Positions 18,033-27,185 are shown, numbered from the stretch's first letter. The stretch is 51,431 bases of DNA from [Phormidium] sp. LEGE 05292 (GCF_015207735.1 NZ_JADEWG010000040.1:1-51431), one strand, 5' to 3'. The notes: a model not told the origin generated them from the letters alone. Numbers and translations: made by a program.

Positions 18033-20063
18033 ATGACCCAGTTTGCCACACCAACAGCCACAGCACGGAAACTTTCTAAAGTAGAAGGTTTAAAAGAACA
18101 GAGTAATTATTTGCGCGAACCAGTTGCCACTGAACTTTTACAAGATACAAACTCTTTTAGCGAAAACGCCACTCAGATTTTAAAATTTCACGGGTCTTAT
18201 CAGCAAGACAATCGGGATAATCGGGTGAAAGGTCAGGAAAAGGACTACCAGTTTATGCTGCGTACCCGTAGTCCGGGAGGATTTATTCCGCCGCAACTTT
18301 ATTTGACGATCGATCGCTTATCAGATGAGTATGGCAACCAGACAATCAGAGCAACTACTCGCCAAGGTTTCCAATTACATGGCATTTTAAAGAAAAATCT
18401 GAAAACAGCGATCGCAGAGATCGTCAAAAACATGGGTTCAACCCTGGGCGCTTGCGGCGACATCAACCGTAATGTGATGGCACCGCCAGCCCCTTACAAA
18501 AATCGCCCAGAATATAAATACGCTTGGGAATATGCCAACAACGTCGCTGACTTACTAACTCCCCAGAGTGGAGCTTACTACGAAATTTGGTTAGATGGGG
18601 AAAAAGCGATTTCTGGTGAGGAAGATCCCGAAGTAGTAGCTGCGAGAAAACGCAACATTAACGGGACAAATTTAGAAGACAAACAAGAACCAATTTACGG
18701 GACTAAATTTATGCCCCGTAAATTCAAAATTTCTGTGACTGTACCGGGGGATAATTCAGTTGATTTGTTTACCCAAGATGTGAGTTTAGTAGTTATTACT
18801 GACTCCCAAGGAGAATTAATTGGATTTGATGTTTTTGCGGGTGGTGGTTTAGGTCGGACACATAATCAAGAAGAAACATTTCCCAGATTAGCAGATCCGA
18901 TTTGTTATGTAGACAAAGCCGACGTTTACGATTTAGTGAAAGCAATTGTAGCGACGCAGAGAGATTATGGCGATCGCGCAAACCGCCGTCATGCACGGAT
19001 GAAATACCTGATTGAAGATTGGGGATTAGAAAAATTTAAGCAAACAGTAGAAGGATATTTTGGCAAAAAATTACAACCGTTTCAACCCCTGCCAGAATTC
19101 AAATATTTAGACTTTTTAGGCTGGCACGAACAGGGAGACGGTAAACTGTTTTTGGGTATTTCCATTGAAAATGGGCGGGTTAAAGACGAAGGGGATTTTA
19201 AATTGAAAACTGCACTAAAAGAAATCGTGCAGAAATATCAATTACCCATGTATTTGACACCGCATCAAAATTTAATTTTGGCGGAAATTGAGGGAAAATT
19301 TAAGGAAGAGATTCAGGAAATACTCGATCGCAACGGCATCAAAACCGAAACCGAAATCGATCCCCTAGTTCGCTACTCAATGGCTTGTCCCGCCTTACCC
19401 ACCTGCGGTTTAGCAATTACCGAAGCCGAAAGAATTATCCCCAGTATCCTAGAAAGACTGCGAGCATTACTAGTAAAAGTCGGACTCAAAGAAGAACATT
19501 TCGTAGTCAGAATGACAGGTTGCCCCAACGGATGCGCCCGTCCATACTTAGCAGAAATAGGCTTCGTAGGTCAAGGGCCGGATGCCTATCAAATTTGGTT
19601 AGGTGCAGATCCTCATCAAACGCGGTTAGCACGACCCTACATGGACAAGCTGAACATTAATAACCTAGAAACAGCTTTAGAACCATTATTGGTTTATTTC
19701 CGCAAAGAACAATTAGAACAAGAAAAACCCGAAAGCTTCGGTGATTTTTGCGATCGAGTAGGATTTGAAGCACTGAGAAGCTTTAGTACCTCATACCAGA
19801 CTGCACCAGCTGATGTAGAGTTAGCCAATGGTCATCTAGTTAAATCTGGTATGGAGAAAACAGAAGTTCTAACGCCCGTGGAATCAACCGAAACAACTGC
19901 AACCTCTCAAAGTACGACACCAAACAAAATTCGCCGTCGGATTAGCGTCCGCGATGATGTGTACGATCGTCTAAAACAAACGGCTGCTCGTCAAGGTAAG
20001 CCACTGGTTCAGTTAGCAACCGAAGCCATAGAAGCCTATTTAAAGGAGAATGGTGACTCCTAA
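18033..20063 (+). CDS. sir: Ferredoxin-sulfite reductase with extra C-terminal tail
   Basis: A 676-residue siroheme/[4Fe-4S] enzyme that reduces sulfite to sulfide with six electrons from ferredoxin, in sulfate assimilation. Two nitrite/sulfite reductase repeats are visible. The cluster-siroheme cysteines are Cys452 and Cys458 (CPALPTC) and Cys497 and Cys501 (CPNGC). The N-terminal substrate region includes [10 protein letters not shown] and [14 protein letters not shown]. The ACGDxxRNVM pattern and size favour sulfite over nitrite reductase. After the enzyme proper there is a Ser/Thr-rich linker (~595-630) and a compact tail ([20 protein letters not shown], continuing to [13 protein letters not shown]) resembling a ribbon-helix-helix DNA-binding unit; see findings. 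Confidence 0.93.
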   Translation: MTQFATPTATARKLSKVEGLKEQSNYLREPVATELLQDTNSFSENATQILKFHGSYQQDNRDNRVKGQEKDYQFMLRTRSPGGFIPPQLYLTIDRLSDEYGNQTIRATTRQGFQLHGILKKNLKTAIAEIVKNMGSTLGACGDINRNVMAPPAPYKNRPEYKYAWEYANNVADLLTPQSGAYYEIWLDGEKAISGEEDPEVVAARKRNINGTNLEDKQEPIYGTKFMPRKFKISVTVPGDNSVDLFTQDVSLVVITDSQGELIGFDVFAGGGLGRTHNQEETFPRLADPICYVDKADVYDLVKAIVATQRDYGDRANRRHARMKYLIEDWGLEKFKQTVEGYFGKKLQPFQPLPEFKYLDFLGWHEQGDGKLFLGISIENGRVKDEGDFKLKTALKEIVQKYQLPMYLTPHQNLILAEIEGKFKEEIQEILDRNGIKTETEIDPLVRYSMACPALPTCGLAITEAERIIPSILERLRALLVKVGLKEEHFVVRMTGCPNGCARPYLAEIGFVGQGPDAYQIWLGADPHQTRLARPYMDKLNINNLETALEPLLVYFRKEQLEQEKPESFGDFCDRVGFEALRSFSTSYQTAPADVELANGHLVKSGMEKTEVLTPVESTETTATSQSTTPNKIRRRISVRDDVYDRLKQTAARQGKPLVQLATEAIEAYLKENGDS

Positions 20064-20091
20064 ACGGCTCTAAAGGGGAAAAATCCCTAAA

Positions 20092-20142
20092 ACTCAGATC
20101 TTGCAGCAACAGAGGCTCTGCCTCTTGGTGCAAGATTTGAGT
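20092..20142. terminator. Long imperfect hairpin between convergent sir and pentapeptide gene
   Basis: An inverted repeat with ~22-bp arms (ACTCAGATCTTGCAGCAAC.. against ..GGTGCAAGATTTGAGT) and loop CTCTG. It lies 30 bp past the sir stop and downstream of the minus-strand pentapeptide gene. On the minus strand it is followed by a short T-rich run. It may act as a shared terminator or be a dispersed hairpin repeat. A TCTAAAA tandem repeat follows at about 20219-20249. Confidence 0.5.
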
Positions 20143-20280
20143 AAAAAAATCAGTATTAGGGGTTGACTTTTTTAGAAAAACAAAGTTATTCCAGAAGGCA
20201 AGAGTAGAATTGGAATCAATCTAAAATCTAAAATCTAAAATCTAAAATCGATTGATGCACCCTTAGTAATAGCCATTCGT

Positions 20281-21117
20281 TTATTCATAAGTTCTGCCAT
20301 CGGGCATGATTGCGCCATCTAATTCAGCATTTTTCAGATTTGCTCGATTGATATTAGCATCAATCATGATTGCTCCCCGTAAAATAGCTCCTGTCATATT
20401 AGACCAAGTGAGTTTAGCACGGTAAAGATTGGCTCCTTGTAAATTAACACCACGCAAAGTTGACCAACTGACGCTGACACTTCTCATATTAGTGTTGCTC
20501 AAGTCTGCGCCAGCTAAATTGCAGCCAATCATTTTAGCGCGGCTTAAATCTGCTCCACTCAAGTTAACTCTTTCTAAAACTGCTCCGTTGAGAATAGCTT
20601 GCACCAATTTAGCTTTTTCTAGGTTAGCGCCGCTGAGAATCGCATTAGTTAGGTTAGCTCCCTCTAAAATCGCACCACTGAGGACAGCATTGATTAAGTT
20701 GGCTCGACTCATGGGTGCATCAATTAATTTAGCGCCGCTGAGATTGGCGCGGCGCAAGTTGGCTTCACTCAGGTTAGCTTCACTCAAGTTAGCTCCCATG
20801 AGTTTGCTATCCTCTAACTGAGCAGTTCTTAAACTAGCTCCAGTAAGGTTAGCGGCGCTTAAGTCCGCTCCAGCGACATTGGCACCAATTAAATTAGCTT
20901 CGCAAAGGTTAGCCCGGAGAATTGCTCCTTTAAGATTGGCTTCGCGTAAATTTGCCCCGACTAAGGAAGCTCCGGTTAAATTAGCCTCGCTTAAATCTGA
21001 GCCACGCAGGTTTATTTCACTCAAGTTAACACCTATCAGAGATATACCATGCAGGTCGAGATCCAAAAATTCTCTCTCATTGGCAGCATATCGTTCTAAC
21101 AGTTCATCAGCATTCAT
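20281..21117 (-). CDS. Pentapeptide-repeat protein
   Basis: A 278-residue protein. After an N-terminal helix (MNADELLERYAANEREFLDL) it is almost entirely A(D/N)LXX pentapeptides, about 45 units, predicting a right-handed quadrilateral beta-helix. Consensus units such as GANLS, EANLK and SGADL are frequent. No signal peptide or enzyme domain, so it is probably cytosolic. The start at 21117 is chosen because GAGG lies about 10 nt upstream and MNADELL is a typical beginning; an in-frame ATG five codons earlier lacks this support. Function of such proteins in cyanobacteria is mostly unknown. Confidence 0.9.
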   Translation of the reverse strand: MNADELLERYAANEREFLDLDLHGISLIGVNLSEINLRGSDLSEANLTGASLVGANLREANLKGAILRANLCEANLIGANVAGADLSAANLTGASLRTAQLEDSKLMGANLSEANLSEANLRRANLSGAKLIDAPMSRANLINAVLSGAILEGANLTNAILSGANLEKAKLVQAILNGAVLERVNLSGADLSRAKMIGCNLAGADLSNTNMRSVSVSWSTLRGVNLQGANLYRAKLTWSNMTGAILRGAIMIDANINRANLKNAELDGAIMPDGRTYE

Positions 21118-21511
21118 TATTCTTTGCCTCATAAATTTAACAGCGGAGCATTTGCCCTAAGAAAATTTTCTCGAATCGGAGAAGCTCTGCAAAAACTAAA
21201 TGCTCTGCATACCGAATTAAAGATCTCTTCCTATAGATAATTCCCAATTAAGGGACGATTTTGGTAAAGTTTCCTGATCTTGTGCGTCCAAACCACAGTG
21301 CATTTGAGACAATCAGATACGAGCATCATTGGTCATGAGAGGTGATGAGTTGTTGGTCGGTGAATGAGAGGGCATTAAAAGAGGGAAGATTAATTTTCCC
21401 ATGTACTGCCACTACTCTTAATATTCCCTTGTTTTGCGATTTTGCTAACCAATAACTAACGATCGATGGCTAATGACCAATGACAGTTGATCAAGCATAT
21501 AAGGATTTCCC
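21118..21511. other. 394-bp divergent intergenic region upstream of ilvD
   Basis: No small gene or RNA recognised. It contains GGTCATGAGAGGTGATGAG and TAATGACCAATGACAG words near ilvD; the latter relate to the ATGACCAATGACTA repeat found downstream of ilvD. It must hold the promoters of ilvD and of the pentapeptide gene, but I cannot place them with confidence. Confidence 0.4.
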
Positions 21512-23185
21512 ATGCCCGATAATCTGAGAAGCCAAGTTGTTACCCAAGGCGTACAGCGAACTCCTAACCGCGCTATGTTGCGTGCTGTTGGTTTTGGCGA
21601 TCAAGATTTTACTAAACCTATTGTCGGTGTTGCTAACGGATTTAGCACGATTACGCCCTGCAATATGGGTATTAATGATTTAGCTCTGAAAGCGGAAGCT
21701 GGCTGTCGTGCTGCGGGGGCAATGCCGCAAATTTTTGGCACTATTACCATTAGCGATGGTATCTCGATGGGAACGGAGGGGATGAAATATTCCCTGGTGT
21801 CGCGGGAGGTGATTGCCGATTCCATTGAGACTGTGTGTAATGGTCAGAGTATGGATGGTGTTCTGGCTATTGGTGGTTGCGATAAGAATATGCCAGGGGC
21901 GATGATTGCGATCGCACGGATAAATATTCCGGCTATTTTTGTTTATGGTGGTACGATTAAGCCTGGTCATCACAATGGTAAGGATTTGACTGTTGTGAGT
22001 GCGTTTGAAGCTGTGGGACAGTACAGCGCGGGCAGAATTGATGAGGCGGAATTAATTGAAGTTGAACGCAAGTCTTGTCCTGGTGCTGGTTCTTGTGGGG
22101 GAATGTATACGGCAAATACGATGTCTTCTGCTTTTGAGGCGTTGGGGATGAGTTTGCCTTATTCTTCGACGATGGCAGCTGAGGATGCGGAAAAGGCAGA
22201 GAGTACGGAAAAGTCGGCTTATGTTTTGGTGGAGGCGATTCGTAAGCAAATTTTACCCCGTGATATCATTACGCGGAAGTCGATCGAAAATGCGATTTCT
22301 GTGATTATGGCGGTGGGTGGTTCGACGAATGCGGTGTTGCATTTTTTGGCGATCGCTCGCGCTGCTGGTGTAGAGTTAACTTTGGATGATTTTGAAACTA
22401 TCCGCGCTAGAGTTCCGGTTCTTTGCGATTTGAAACCATCGGGTAGATATGTGGCAACTGATTTGCACAGAGCAGGCGGCATTCCCCAAGTAATGAAAAT
22501 GCTGTTGGTACACGATCTATTACACGAAGATTGTGTAACAATTACAGGTCAAACTATTGCCGAAGTTTTAAAAGATATTCCTGATGAACCACCAGCTAAT
22601 CAAGATGTAATTCGTCCTTGGAATAATCCGATGTATGCTCAAGGACATTTGGCAATTTTAAAAGGTAATTTGGCGACTGAAGGTGCGGTGGCAAAAATTA
22701 CCGGAATTAAGAATCCACAAATTACTGGCCCTGCCAGAGTATTTGAGTCAGAAGAGTTGTGTTTACAGGCAATTCTAGGGAATCAAATTAAAGCTGGAGA
22801 TGTAATTATTATCCGTTATGAAGGGCCGAAAGGTGGGCCGGGAATGCGGGAAATGTTAGCACCAACTTCGGCTATTATTGGGGCTGGATTAGGTGATTCT
22901 GTTGGGTTAATTACTGATGGCAGATTTTCTGGTGGGACTTACGGCATGGTGGTAGGTCACGTTGCACCAGAGGCAGCTGTGGGTGGTGCGATCGCTCTCG
23001 TTCAAGAGGGCGATACTATTACCATAGATGCTCATGCTAGGTTGTTACAATTGCACGTTTCTGATGAAGAATTAGCCCGTCGTCGTGCAGAATGGCAACC
23101 CCCAGAACCACGTTATACAACTGGTGTTTTGTATAAATATGCCAAGTTAGTTTCTTCTAGTAGTATTGGCGCGGTTACTTGTTAG
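21512..23185 (+). CDS. ilvD: Dihydroxy-acid dehydratase
   Basis: IlvD (557 aa) dehydrates 2,3-dihydroxy-isovalerate and 2,3-dihydroxy-3-methylvalerate to the 2-keto acids, the third common step of valine and isoleucine synthesis. It is an Fe-S enzyme of the IlvD/Edd family. Visible motifs: the Cys of TPCNMGIND (~50), CDKNMPGAM (~122), [18 protein letters not shown] (~190) and [19 protein letters not shown] near the C-terminus. Length is normal. An AAGGAT Shine-Dalgarno sits upstream of the ATG. No other ilv genes are adjacent, as is usual in cyanobacteria. Confidence 0.97.
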   Translation: MPDNLRSQVVTQGVQRTPNRAMLRAVGFGDQDFTKPIVGVANGFSTITPCNMGINDLALKAEAGCRAAGAMPQIFGTITISDGISMGTEGMKYSLVSREVIADSIETVCNGQSMDGVLAIGGCDKNMPGAMIAIARINIPAIFVYGGTIKPGHHNGKDLTVVSAFEAVGQYSAGRIDEAELIEVERKSCPGAGSCGGMYTANTMSSAFEALGMSLPYSSTMAAEDAEKAESTEKSAYVLVEAIRKQILPRDIITRKSIENAISVIMAVGGSTNAVLHFLAIARAAGVELTLDDFETIRARVPVLCDLKPSGRYVATDLHRAGGIPQVMKMLLVHDLLHEDCVTITGQTIAEVLKDIPDEPPANQDVIRPWNNPMYAQGHLAILKGNLATEGAVAKITGIKNPQITGPARVFESEELCLQAILGNQIKAGDVIIIRYEGPKGGPGMREMLAPTSAIIGAGLGDSVGLITDGRFSGGTYGMVVGHVAPEAAVGGAIALVQEGDTITIDAHARLLQLHVSDEELARRRAEWQPPEPRYTTGVLYKYAKLVSSSSIGAVTC

Positions 23186-23252
23186 TAATTAGTCATCTGT
23201 CATTAGTCATTGGTTAAACAAATGACCAATGACTAATGACCAATGACAAATG
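23186..23252. repeat. ATGACCAATGACTA tandem and inverted repeat downstream of ilvD
   Basis: CTGTCATTAGTCATTGGTTAAAC is followed by AATGACCAATGACTAATGACC. The left half is the inverse of the right half, so transcripts could fold into a hairpin. It sits between convergent genes, where a terminator is expected. Confidence 0.7.
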
Positions 23253-23262
23253 ATTACTAAAC

Positions 23263-23544
23263 CTAGAATTGTTGCTGATAATAAAGCTCTATTGCGCCAA
23301 CAGCATCTAACAAAGGTGAGTTCAAAGGTTCTACCCAATCAGCTACTGCACGGGCTAATCCCAAGGTTAGGGTTCCTTCCGAGGGCTGAAGTCGATCGCT
23401 CATAACATTGGCTTTGATTCTTTGTAATTCGCTCACCAATGTGTTTAATTTTTCTGTACTATTCGAGGTAGTACCTTGCATTTTCTCACTTAGGGCGATC
23501 GCGCGATCGATTAGCTGCAAAAATTCTTGTTTTTTCGCTTCCAT
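23263..23544 (-). CDS. Small conserved hypothetical protein (93 aa)
   Basis: A soluble, helical 93-residue protein with no recognised domain. An N-terminal helix (EFLQLIDRAIALSEKMQG) is followed by a Ser/Thr-rich turn, a second helix, and a C-terminal LTLGLARAVADWVEPLNS segment that looks conserved. No signal or membrane segment. It is 20 bp downstream of a secreted-protein gene on the same strand and may be co-transcribed with it. Function unknown. Confidence 0.65.
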   Translation of the reverse strand: MEAKKQEFLQLIDRAIALSEKMQGTTSNSTEKLNTLVSELQRIKANVMSDRLQPSEGTLTLGLARAVADWVEPLNSPLLDAVGAIELYYQQQF

Positions 23545-23564
23545 TTGATTTGTCTAGAAACTGT

Positions 23565-24092
23565 TTAAGGACATTTAAATTGTTCAACTTGCATTGGCGT
23601 ACCTTCAGACCATTTTATATTCGGATCTTTTGAATCTTTAATAAAAGTCTGCTGACCACCACCAGGATAACAAGATTGCGGATCTTGGGGCGCAACTATA
23701 CCTTCATACACCTTAGTTCCTGCGGGTACAGTAACCTTTAACATAATCGTTGCTTGGTTTCCCCACTCTTGTTTTAAGGCTAAATTCCTGATTACATCTA
23801 CATTTTTTTCGTAGCGATTGGTGGTGAGATATCGACCAAATTTATTACCATCGTTGCTGTAGTAGCGGTAGTAAGTTCTAGGTTCTTGGAGTTGAACTTC
23901 CCGACACTCGGAGCGTAAGAAAGTGACAGCAATACTCGGATCTAAAGGACAAGTAGCTGTTGTGGTTGTTGTAGTCTCTTGCGCCTGCAAGGTCTGCTGA
24001 TTAAAGGGCTTAATTTGAGCAAAACTGCTACCAGAGAGAGTTGTGAGAGAGAACAGGGAAAGACTAGTTAGAAAAAGATGAAACTTTGCCAT
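23565..24092 (-). CDS. Secreted hypothetical protein (175 aa)
   Basis: A signal peptide is clear (MAKFHLFLTSLSLFSLTTLS, cleavage probably after SSFA at residue 25). The mature part has a Thr-rich start and then a region with four Cys (CPLDPSIAVTFLRSEC, a third in QDPQSCYPGG, and the last in EQFKCP at the C-terminus), suggesting disulfides in an extracytoplasmic protein. A tyrosine-rich TYYRYYSNDGNKFGRYLTTN segment and a beta-strand region (IMLKVTVPAGTKVYEGIVAP) follow. No family recognised. The C-terminus is complete at Pro175. Confidence 0.65.
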   Translation of the reverse strand: MAKFHLFLTSLSLFSLTTLSGSSFAQIKPFNQQTLQAQETTTTTTATCPLDPSIAVTFLRSECREVQLQEPRTYYRYYSNDGNKFGRYLTTNRYEKNVDVIRNLALKQEWGNQATIMLKVTVPAGTKVYEGIVAPQDPQSCYPGGGQQTFIKDSKDPNIKWSEGTPMQVEQFKCP

Positions 24093-24214
24093 GTTTGCTG
24101 TCTTTGATATCTTTAAAGAATAATTTGGTTGTTATTTAATATACGCTAGTCTTTGAGCGATTATCCTAGTTTTTAGAAAATTATTAGGTTTATAGGAGGA
24201 AATTTGTTGATTGT

Positions 24215-24282
24215 GCGATCGATCTGTGGAAATGATTTTGTTTGTTGTTGGGGGGGAGGGCGATCGCTCCATCTGTGGAAAT
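24215..24282. repeat. Direct repeat copy A, 3' side of hicBA, with a nested partial copy
   Basis: The core (24224-24261) begins CTGTGGAAATGATTTTG, continues with TTTGTTG and a G-run, and ends AGGGC. It matches copy B at 24827-24863 over 37 bp with one extra G. Both cores are preceded by GCGATCGAT. A second partial copy (GCGATCGCTCCATCTGTGGAA at 24260-24280) abuts it and preserves the CCAT missing from copy A. The two full copies are 603 bp apart and enclose exactly the HicBA genes. Confidence 0.85.
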
Positions 24283-24314
24283 CATATTATCCAGAAATCA
24301 GCAAAAGTAAGAAC

Positions 24315-24542
24315 TCACAAATTCTCAATAAACTCTTCAACTGTAACTTGTGCTTGCTTAAGAATGCCGCTCAATGTACCAACCTTTAATTCTTGATGCA
24401 AAGGGACAACACAGCCAATAGTCCCTTCCTGGGTTGCCTTTTTCATTACAATATGACTACCAGTTTGACGAACTTGCTCGAATCCTAAACGCTCTAGTGC
24501 GCGAATTGCCTCTCTACTTGAGATTCGTGGCAATTTAGGCAT
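24315..24542 (-). CDS. hicA: HicA family mRNA interferase toxin
   Basis: A 75-residue HicA/YcfA-type toxin with the dsRNA-binding-like alpha-beta-beta-beta-alpha fold; family members cleave mRNA and tmRNA at the ribosome or in free RNA. Motifs: ISSREAIRALERLGFEQVRQ at the N-terminus and the catalytic His30 in TGSHIVMKK, then VVPLHQELKVGTLSGILKQA. All key residues look intact. The gene overlaps the upstream hicB by 8 bp, as in many HicBA operons where the antitoxin is first. The pair sits between two direct repeats. Confidence 0.92.
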   Translation of the reverse strand: MPKLPRISSREAIRALERLGFEQVRQTGSHIVMKKATQEGTIGCVVPLHQELKVGTLSGILKQAQVTVEEFIENL

Positions 24543-24744
24543 AGCTAACCTCGATGTTAGTTATATATCTGGGAGAGGTTTCAGGTAAAGGAAATTCTTC
24601 AAGATAGAGGCGTGTTGCTTCTTTGAGTCCGGCAACTGCTTGTTCAATAGTTTCGCCTTGATCAACTGTGCCAACTTCTGGACATTCGGCTATGTATGTA
24701 TCCTCTTCTTTGTAGACAATGACTGTAAAGTTACGAGTTTTCAT
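24535..24744 (-). CDS. hicB: HicB family antitoxin (short form)
   Basis: A 69-residue antitoxin consisting of the HicB partial RNase-H-like domain: FTVIVYKEEDTYIAECPEVG, then GETIEQAVAGLKEATRLYLE. It lacks the C-terminal DNA-binding (RHH or HTH) domain of long HicB proteins, so any autoregulation would need another mechanism. It precedes and overlaps hicA, consistent with translational coupling and neutralisation of the toxin by complex formation. Confidence 0.92.
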   Translation of the reverse strand: MKTRNFTVIVYKEEDTYIAECPEVGTVDQGETIEQAVAGLKEATRLYLEEFPLPETSPRYITNIEVSYA

Positions 24745-24813
24745 CGTGTTTTATCCTAAAATTACTTGATTTTATTGGTTCTTGTAGTGTAACTAGTTTT
24801 AGCAGTTTTTATT

Positions 24814-24863
24814 GCGATCGATCCATCTGTGGAAATGATTTTGTTTGTTGTTGGGGGGAGGGC
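24814..24863. repeat. Direct repeat copy B, 5' side of hicBA
   Basis: GCGATCGATCCATCTGTGG begins this copy and AGGGC ends it. The core at 24827-24863 is nearly identical to copy A at 24224-24261. It lies 70 bp upstream of hicB and 50 bp downstream of the DUF4365 gene. Confidence 0.85.
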
Positions 24864-24912
24864 TAGAGCGATCTTAAATTTATAACCGCTACAGTAAGCT
24901 AAATTTCAGTTT

Positions 24913-26952
24913 TTAGCTTTCTCGGTCTGTTGTAACCTTAGCTGGCTCTCTATCAAGGCAGTTAGAGCAGTTGATTTCTTTGAACTCTTTAATCAAATCA
25001 ATCCATTCTGGAGATAGTTTATCCACAAAACAATCAAACTTTGAACAAACGACTCTTCTATTCGGGTCTTCAGCGTAAAGTGTTGTTGGTGAAGAAGAAT
25101 GTGTTAAATCTTGTTGTATTTCTATATGCCGACACCAGTGATTTTTTTCTCTAGTATTATCACGAATGCAGAGTAAATCTTTTACCACATATTTTCTACG
25201 ATCTTCCGGGATTTTGTAAGTTGCCATCAGGAAATTTGCAGAATGTTGTATATCTTCTTCGGTTTCCAAAGCTGATGGATCGTATTTATCAGACTTTTTC
25301 TGACGCAGCATCTCGCGCAAGTTCTGAATATGCTTAGAAAAAAAGCTTTTTCCCGAGCAAATTTCATTAGCAGTTTCTATGTGTCGCTTGTATCCCAGAA
25401 ACTTAGCCTTGCCAAAAACGCCTTGAGCAAGATTCCTAGCTGACTCTATCTGACCCATAACCTCAAATGCTTGAGCCATTATCAATTGAATACGAACTTC
25501 TCCTTCTATCATATTGGCTTGTTTATATATTTTTTGAGCTTTTTCACAGCAATCAAGAATCAAAAGCGTGTCCTTTTGAATGGTAGATTGGTCAATGTAT
25601 GATCCTTCAAACTCCATAAAGGCTATTTTGGAAATAAGCACCATTAGGCTTATAAAACCTTTTGTTGAAAGGGCATCAGCCAAAAATATCGGATGACCAA
25701 TATTAATAGCATCCTGAATAAGGCTTGTGGCTTCTTCGTAGTATTCTTCAAATCGATTAAAAGCCTTTTTACAATCATAAATCTGATCGATTAATGGCAC
25801 AATAATTCGACTATCTTTTCTGGCGTTAGCCTTAAATATTTCCGATAAAATTTCTCTTATAGCATCAAAACCTATTATTTCAAGATATTTGACCCTTACT
25901 CCTAGCTTTAAATTATATGGTGAATTTGCAGAAGTAATAATTTTTCTTTTGAGTTCTTTAATTTGATACAAAACTTCTTCATCTCGTTCCATTTGAGAAC
26001 GAAATCTGTCTATTAGTTTATGTAATTTAATTTCTGCATCTAGCAGCTCATCATCTGTGGCTTTAGCTTCCATCTCTTGAAAATATTGTTCGCTTGTAAT
26101 CATTCCAAGATTTGTTTGACAAGCTAAATGGATTTTTTCTGCAAATCGTCGATCTTCTGTTTTTAATTCATTAGAAATCATTGCATCAGCAACAGCACCT
26201 AAAGCAAGTTGATACCGACCAGTAGAATAATTCGCATAAGCACTTATCAGCTTGAATCTTGGTTCAACAGATGCTTTCTGACTAACTAAATTTAGTTTTT
26301 CAATAACTAAATTAGAATATCCTGCTGCTACTAAAGTCATACCAGAAGAACCTAAAACCTTCTCAATTTCAACAGAATTATTGCTTTTAAGACTTTCTGG
26401 ATTGATTGAAACTGATATATTGTCATTTGTAGGGGCATGGGCTAAAGCTTCCAATATTTCGCGGCGTAATTCAGCTTCTCGGCGAATTCTTTCATATATA
26501 CTATAAATCGCGAGTTCGTTAAGTTCTTGAAGAGGAATAGAAATTTCTTTCTTACTCTTCCAATCGGAATCCATCTTAATACGACGACGATTTTCATCAG
26601 CAGCCCATACATAAAATAGCTCATCTGTTTCTTCAACATACAAAACGTATAGGCCAAGCTGACCGTTTAGTAAATAGTTGAAATTGCTTGTCTCGATTCC
26701 AGCAAGCATAACAATTCCATCTTGTTTTGCATTCTTCTTTTGAGAACTTTTAAGCTGGACTTGGGCACGCATATTGGTGTAGCACCCATCAATCAGAATT
26801 TCAAGAGATCCATCTACACCAGCATCATCAACTCGTTCATCTCGAAAGACAAATAGCTCGGCTGGTAAAACTTTCTGAAAACTCAGAATACTTCGTCTTT
26901 GTGATTGAGAATAGCGATCTGCTTTAGGAAGTGGATTGTGTATGTCAGTCAT
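24913..26952 (-). CDS. DUF4365 (PD-(D/E)XK-like) protein with helical-repeat body
   Basis: A 679-residue protein. Residues ~15-165 match the DUF4365 domain, a predicted PD-(D/E)XK nuclease fold. The putative active-site pattern is Asp47 (DDAGVDGSLEI) and Gln66-Leu-Lys68 (RAQVQLKSS), the QxK variant seen in Mrr-like enzymes. Residues ~190-560 are all-helical with TPR-like pairs (LISAYANYSTGRYQLALGAV, AQAFEVMGQIESARNLAQGV). The C-terminus holds several Cys (CSKFDC, then CSNC) that could bind zinc. I infer a nuclease effector with a sensor or scaffold array. It lies between HicBA and a broken xanthine dehydrogenase gene, and I saw no GCGATCGC site in its 2 kb, consistent with acquisition. Confidence 0.75.
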   Translation of the reverse strand: MTDIHNPLPKADRYSQSQRRSILSFQKVLPAELFVFRDERVDDAGVDGSLEILIDGCYTNMRAQVQLKSSQKKNAKQDGIVMLAGIETSNFNYLLNGQLGLYVLYVEETDELFYVWAADENRRRIKMDSDWKSKKEISIPLQELNELAIYSIYERIRREAELRREILEALAHAPTNDNISVSINPESLKSNNSVEIEKVLGSSGMTLVAAGYSNLVIEKLNLVSQKASVEPRFKLISAYANYSTGRYQLALGAVADAMISNELKTEDRRFAEKIHLACQTNLGMITSEQYFQEMEAKATDDELLDAEIKLHKLIDRFRSQMERDEEVLYQIKELKRKIITSANSPYNLKLGVRVKYLEIIGFDAIREILSEIFKANARKDSRIIVPLIDQIYDCKKAFNRFEEYYEEATSLIQDAINIGHPIFLADALSTKGFISLMVLISKIAFMEFEGSYIDQSTIQKDTLLILDCCEKAQKIYKQANMIEGEVRIQLIMAQAFEVMGQIESARNLAQGVFGKAKFLGYKRHIETANEICSGKSFFSKHIQNLREMLRQKKSDKYDPSALETEEDIQHSANFLMATYKIPEDRRKYVVKDLLCIRDNTREKNHWCRHIEIQQDLTHSSSPTTLYAEDPNRRVVCSKFDCFVDKLSPEWIDLIKEFKEINCSNCLDREPAKVTTDRES

Positions 26953-27055
26953 ATTTTAACCAATTAGTGAGAGAAGTTATAGGTAGCAATATAATGTAGC
27001 TATTTTAGCTTGCACTACCTTTGTTCGTGTAAACAAATATTCACTTTTATGAGTC

Positions 27056-27178
27056 TTAATATGTTTGCGCCTGTGTCGCTTGCCATAATCTTTCGGGTGT
27101 TATTGGTAATTGCTTGAGTGAGTCTAATTCCGGTAGCATTTACAACAGCATTGACGATCGCAGGAGCAACGCAATTAA
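27056..27178 (-). pseudogene. Frameshifted 3' tail of a xanthine dehydrogenase molybdenum subunit gene
   Basis: Directly after the uraH stop codon, the minus strand encodes NCVAPAIVNAVVNATGIRLT, then Q. A shift of frame restores LPITPERLWQATQAQTY followed by TAA at 27058-27056. This is the C-terminal end typical of xanthine dehydrogenase or related molybdopterin hydroxylases (xxAPAxxNAxxxATGxRxxxLPxTPExxW). Everything upstream, about 700 residues, is gone. The remnant fits the purine-catabolic neighbours, where this enzyme would make urate for HpxO and UraH. Decay starts exactly at the border with the DUF4365/HicBA segment. Confidence 0.8.
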
Positions 27179-27185
27179 GTTTAGA

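Noticed and set aside
18033-20063. Ferredoxin-nitrite reductase as the identity of the siroheme enzyme
   Set aside because: Size, the ACGDxxRNVM region and absence of nitrate-assimilation neighbours (nrt, narB) favour sulfite reductase.
20429-21160. Plus-strand frames opposite the pentapeptide gene
   Set aside because: The LAPLKLA-type pattern is the antisense reading of pentapeptide repeats; the same applies to frames opposite 44843-45547.
24204-24396. Two short plus-strand frames starting near the direct repeat by hicA
   Set aside because: They arise from the repeat and from antisense hicA; one is Cys/Trp/Gly-rich and neither has a convincing start.
24913-26952. Reading the DUF4365 protein as a transposase or recombinase
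   Set aside because: No DDE or Tyr/Ser recombinase motif is seen, and no terminal inverted repeats flank it; the Asp...Gln-x-Lys pattern fits the DUF4365 nuclease fold better.
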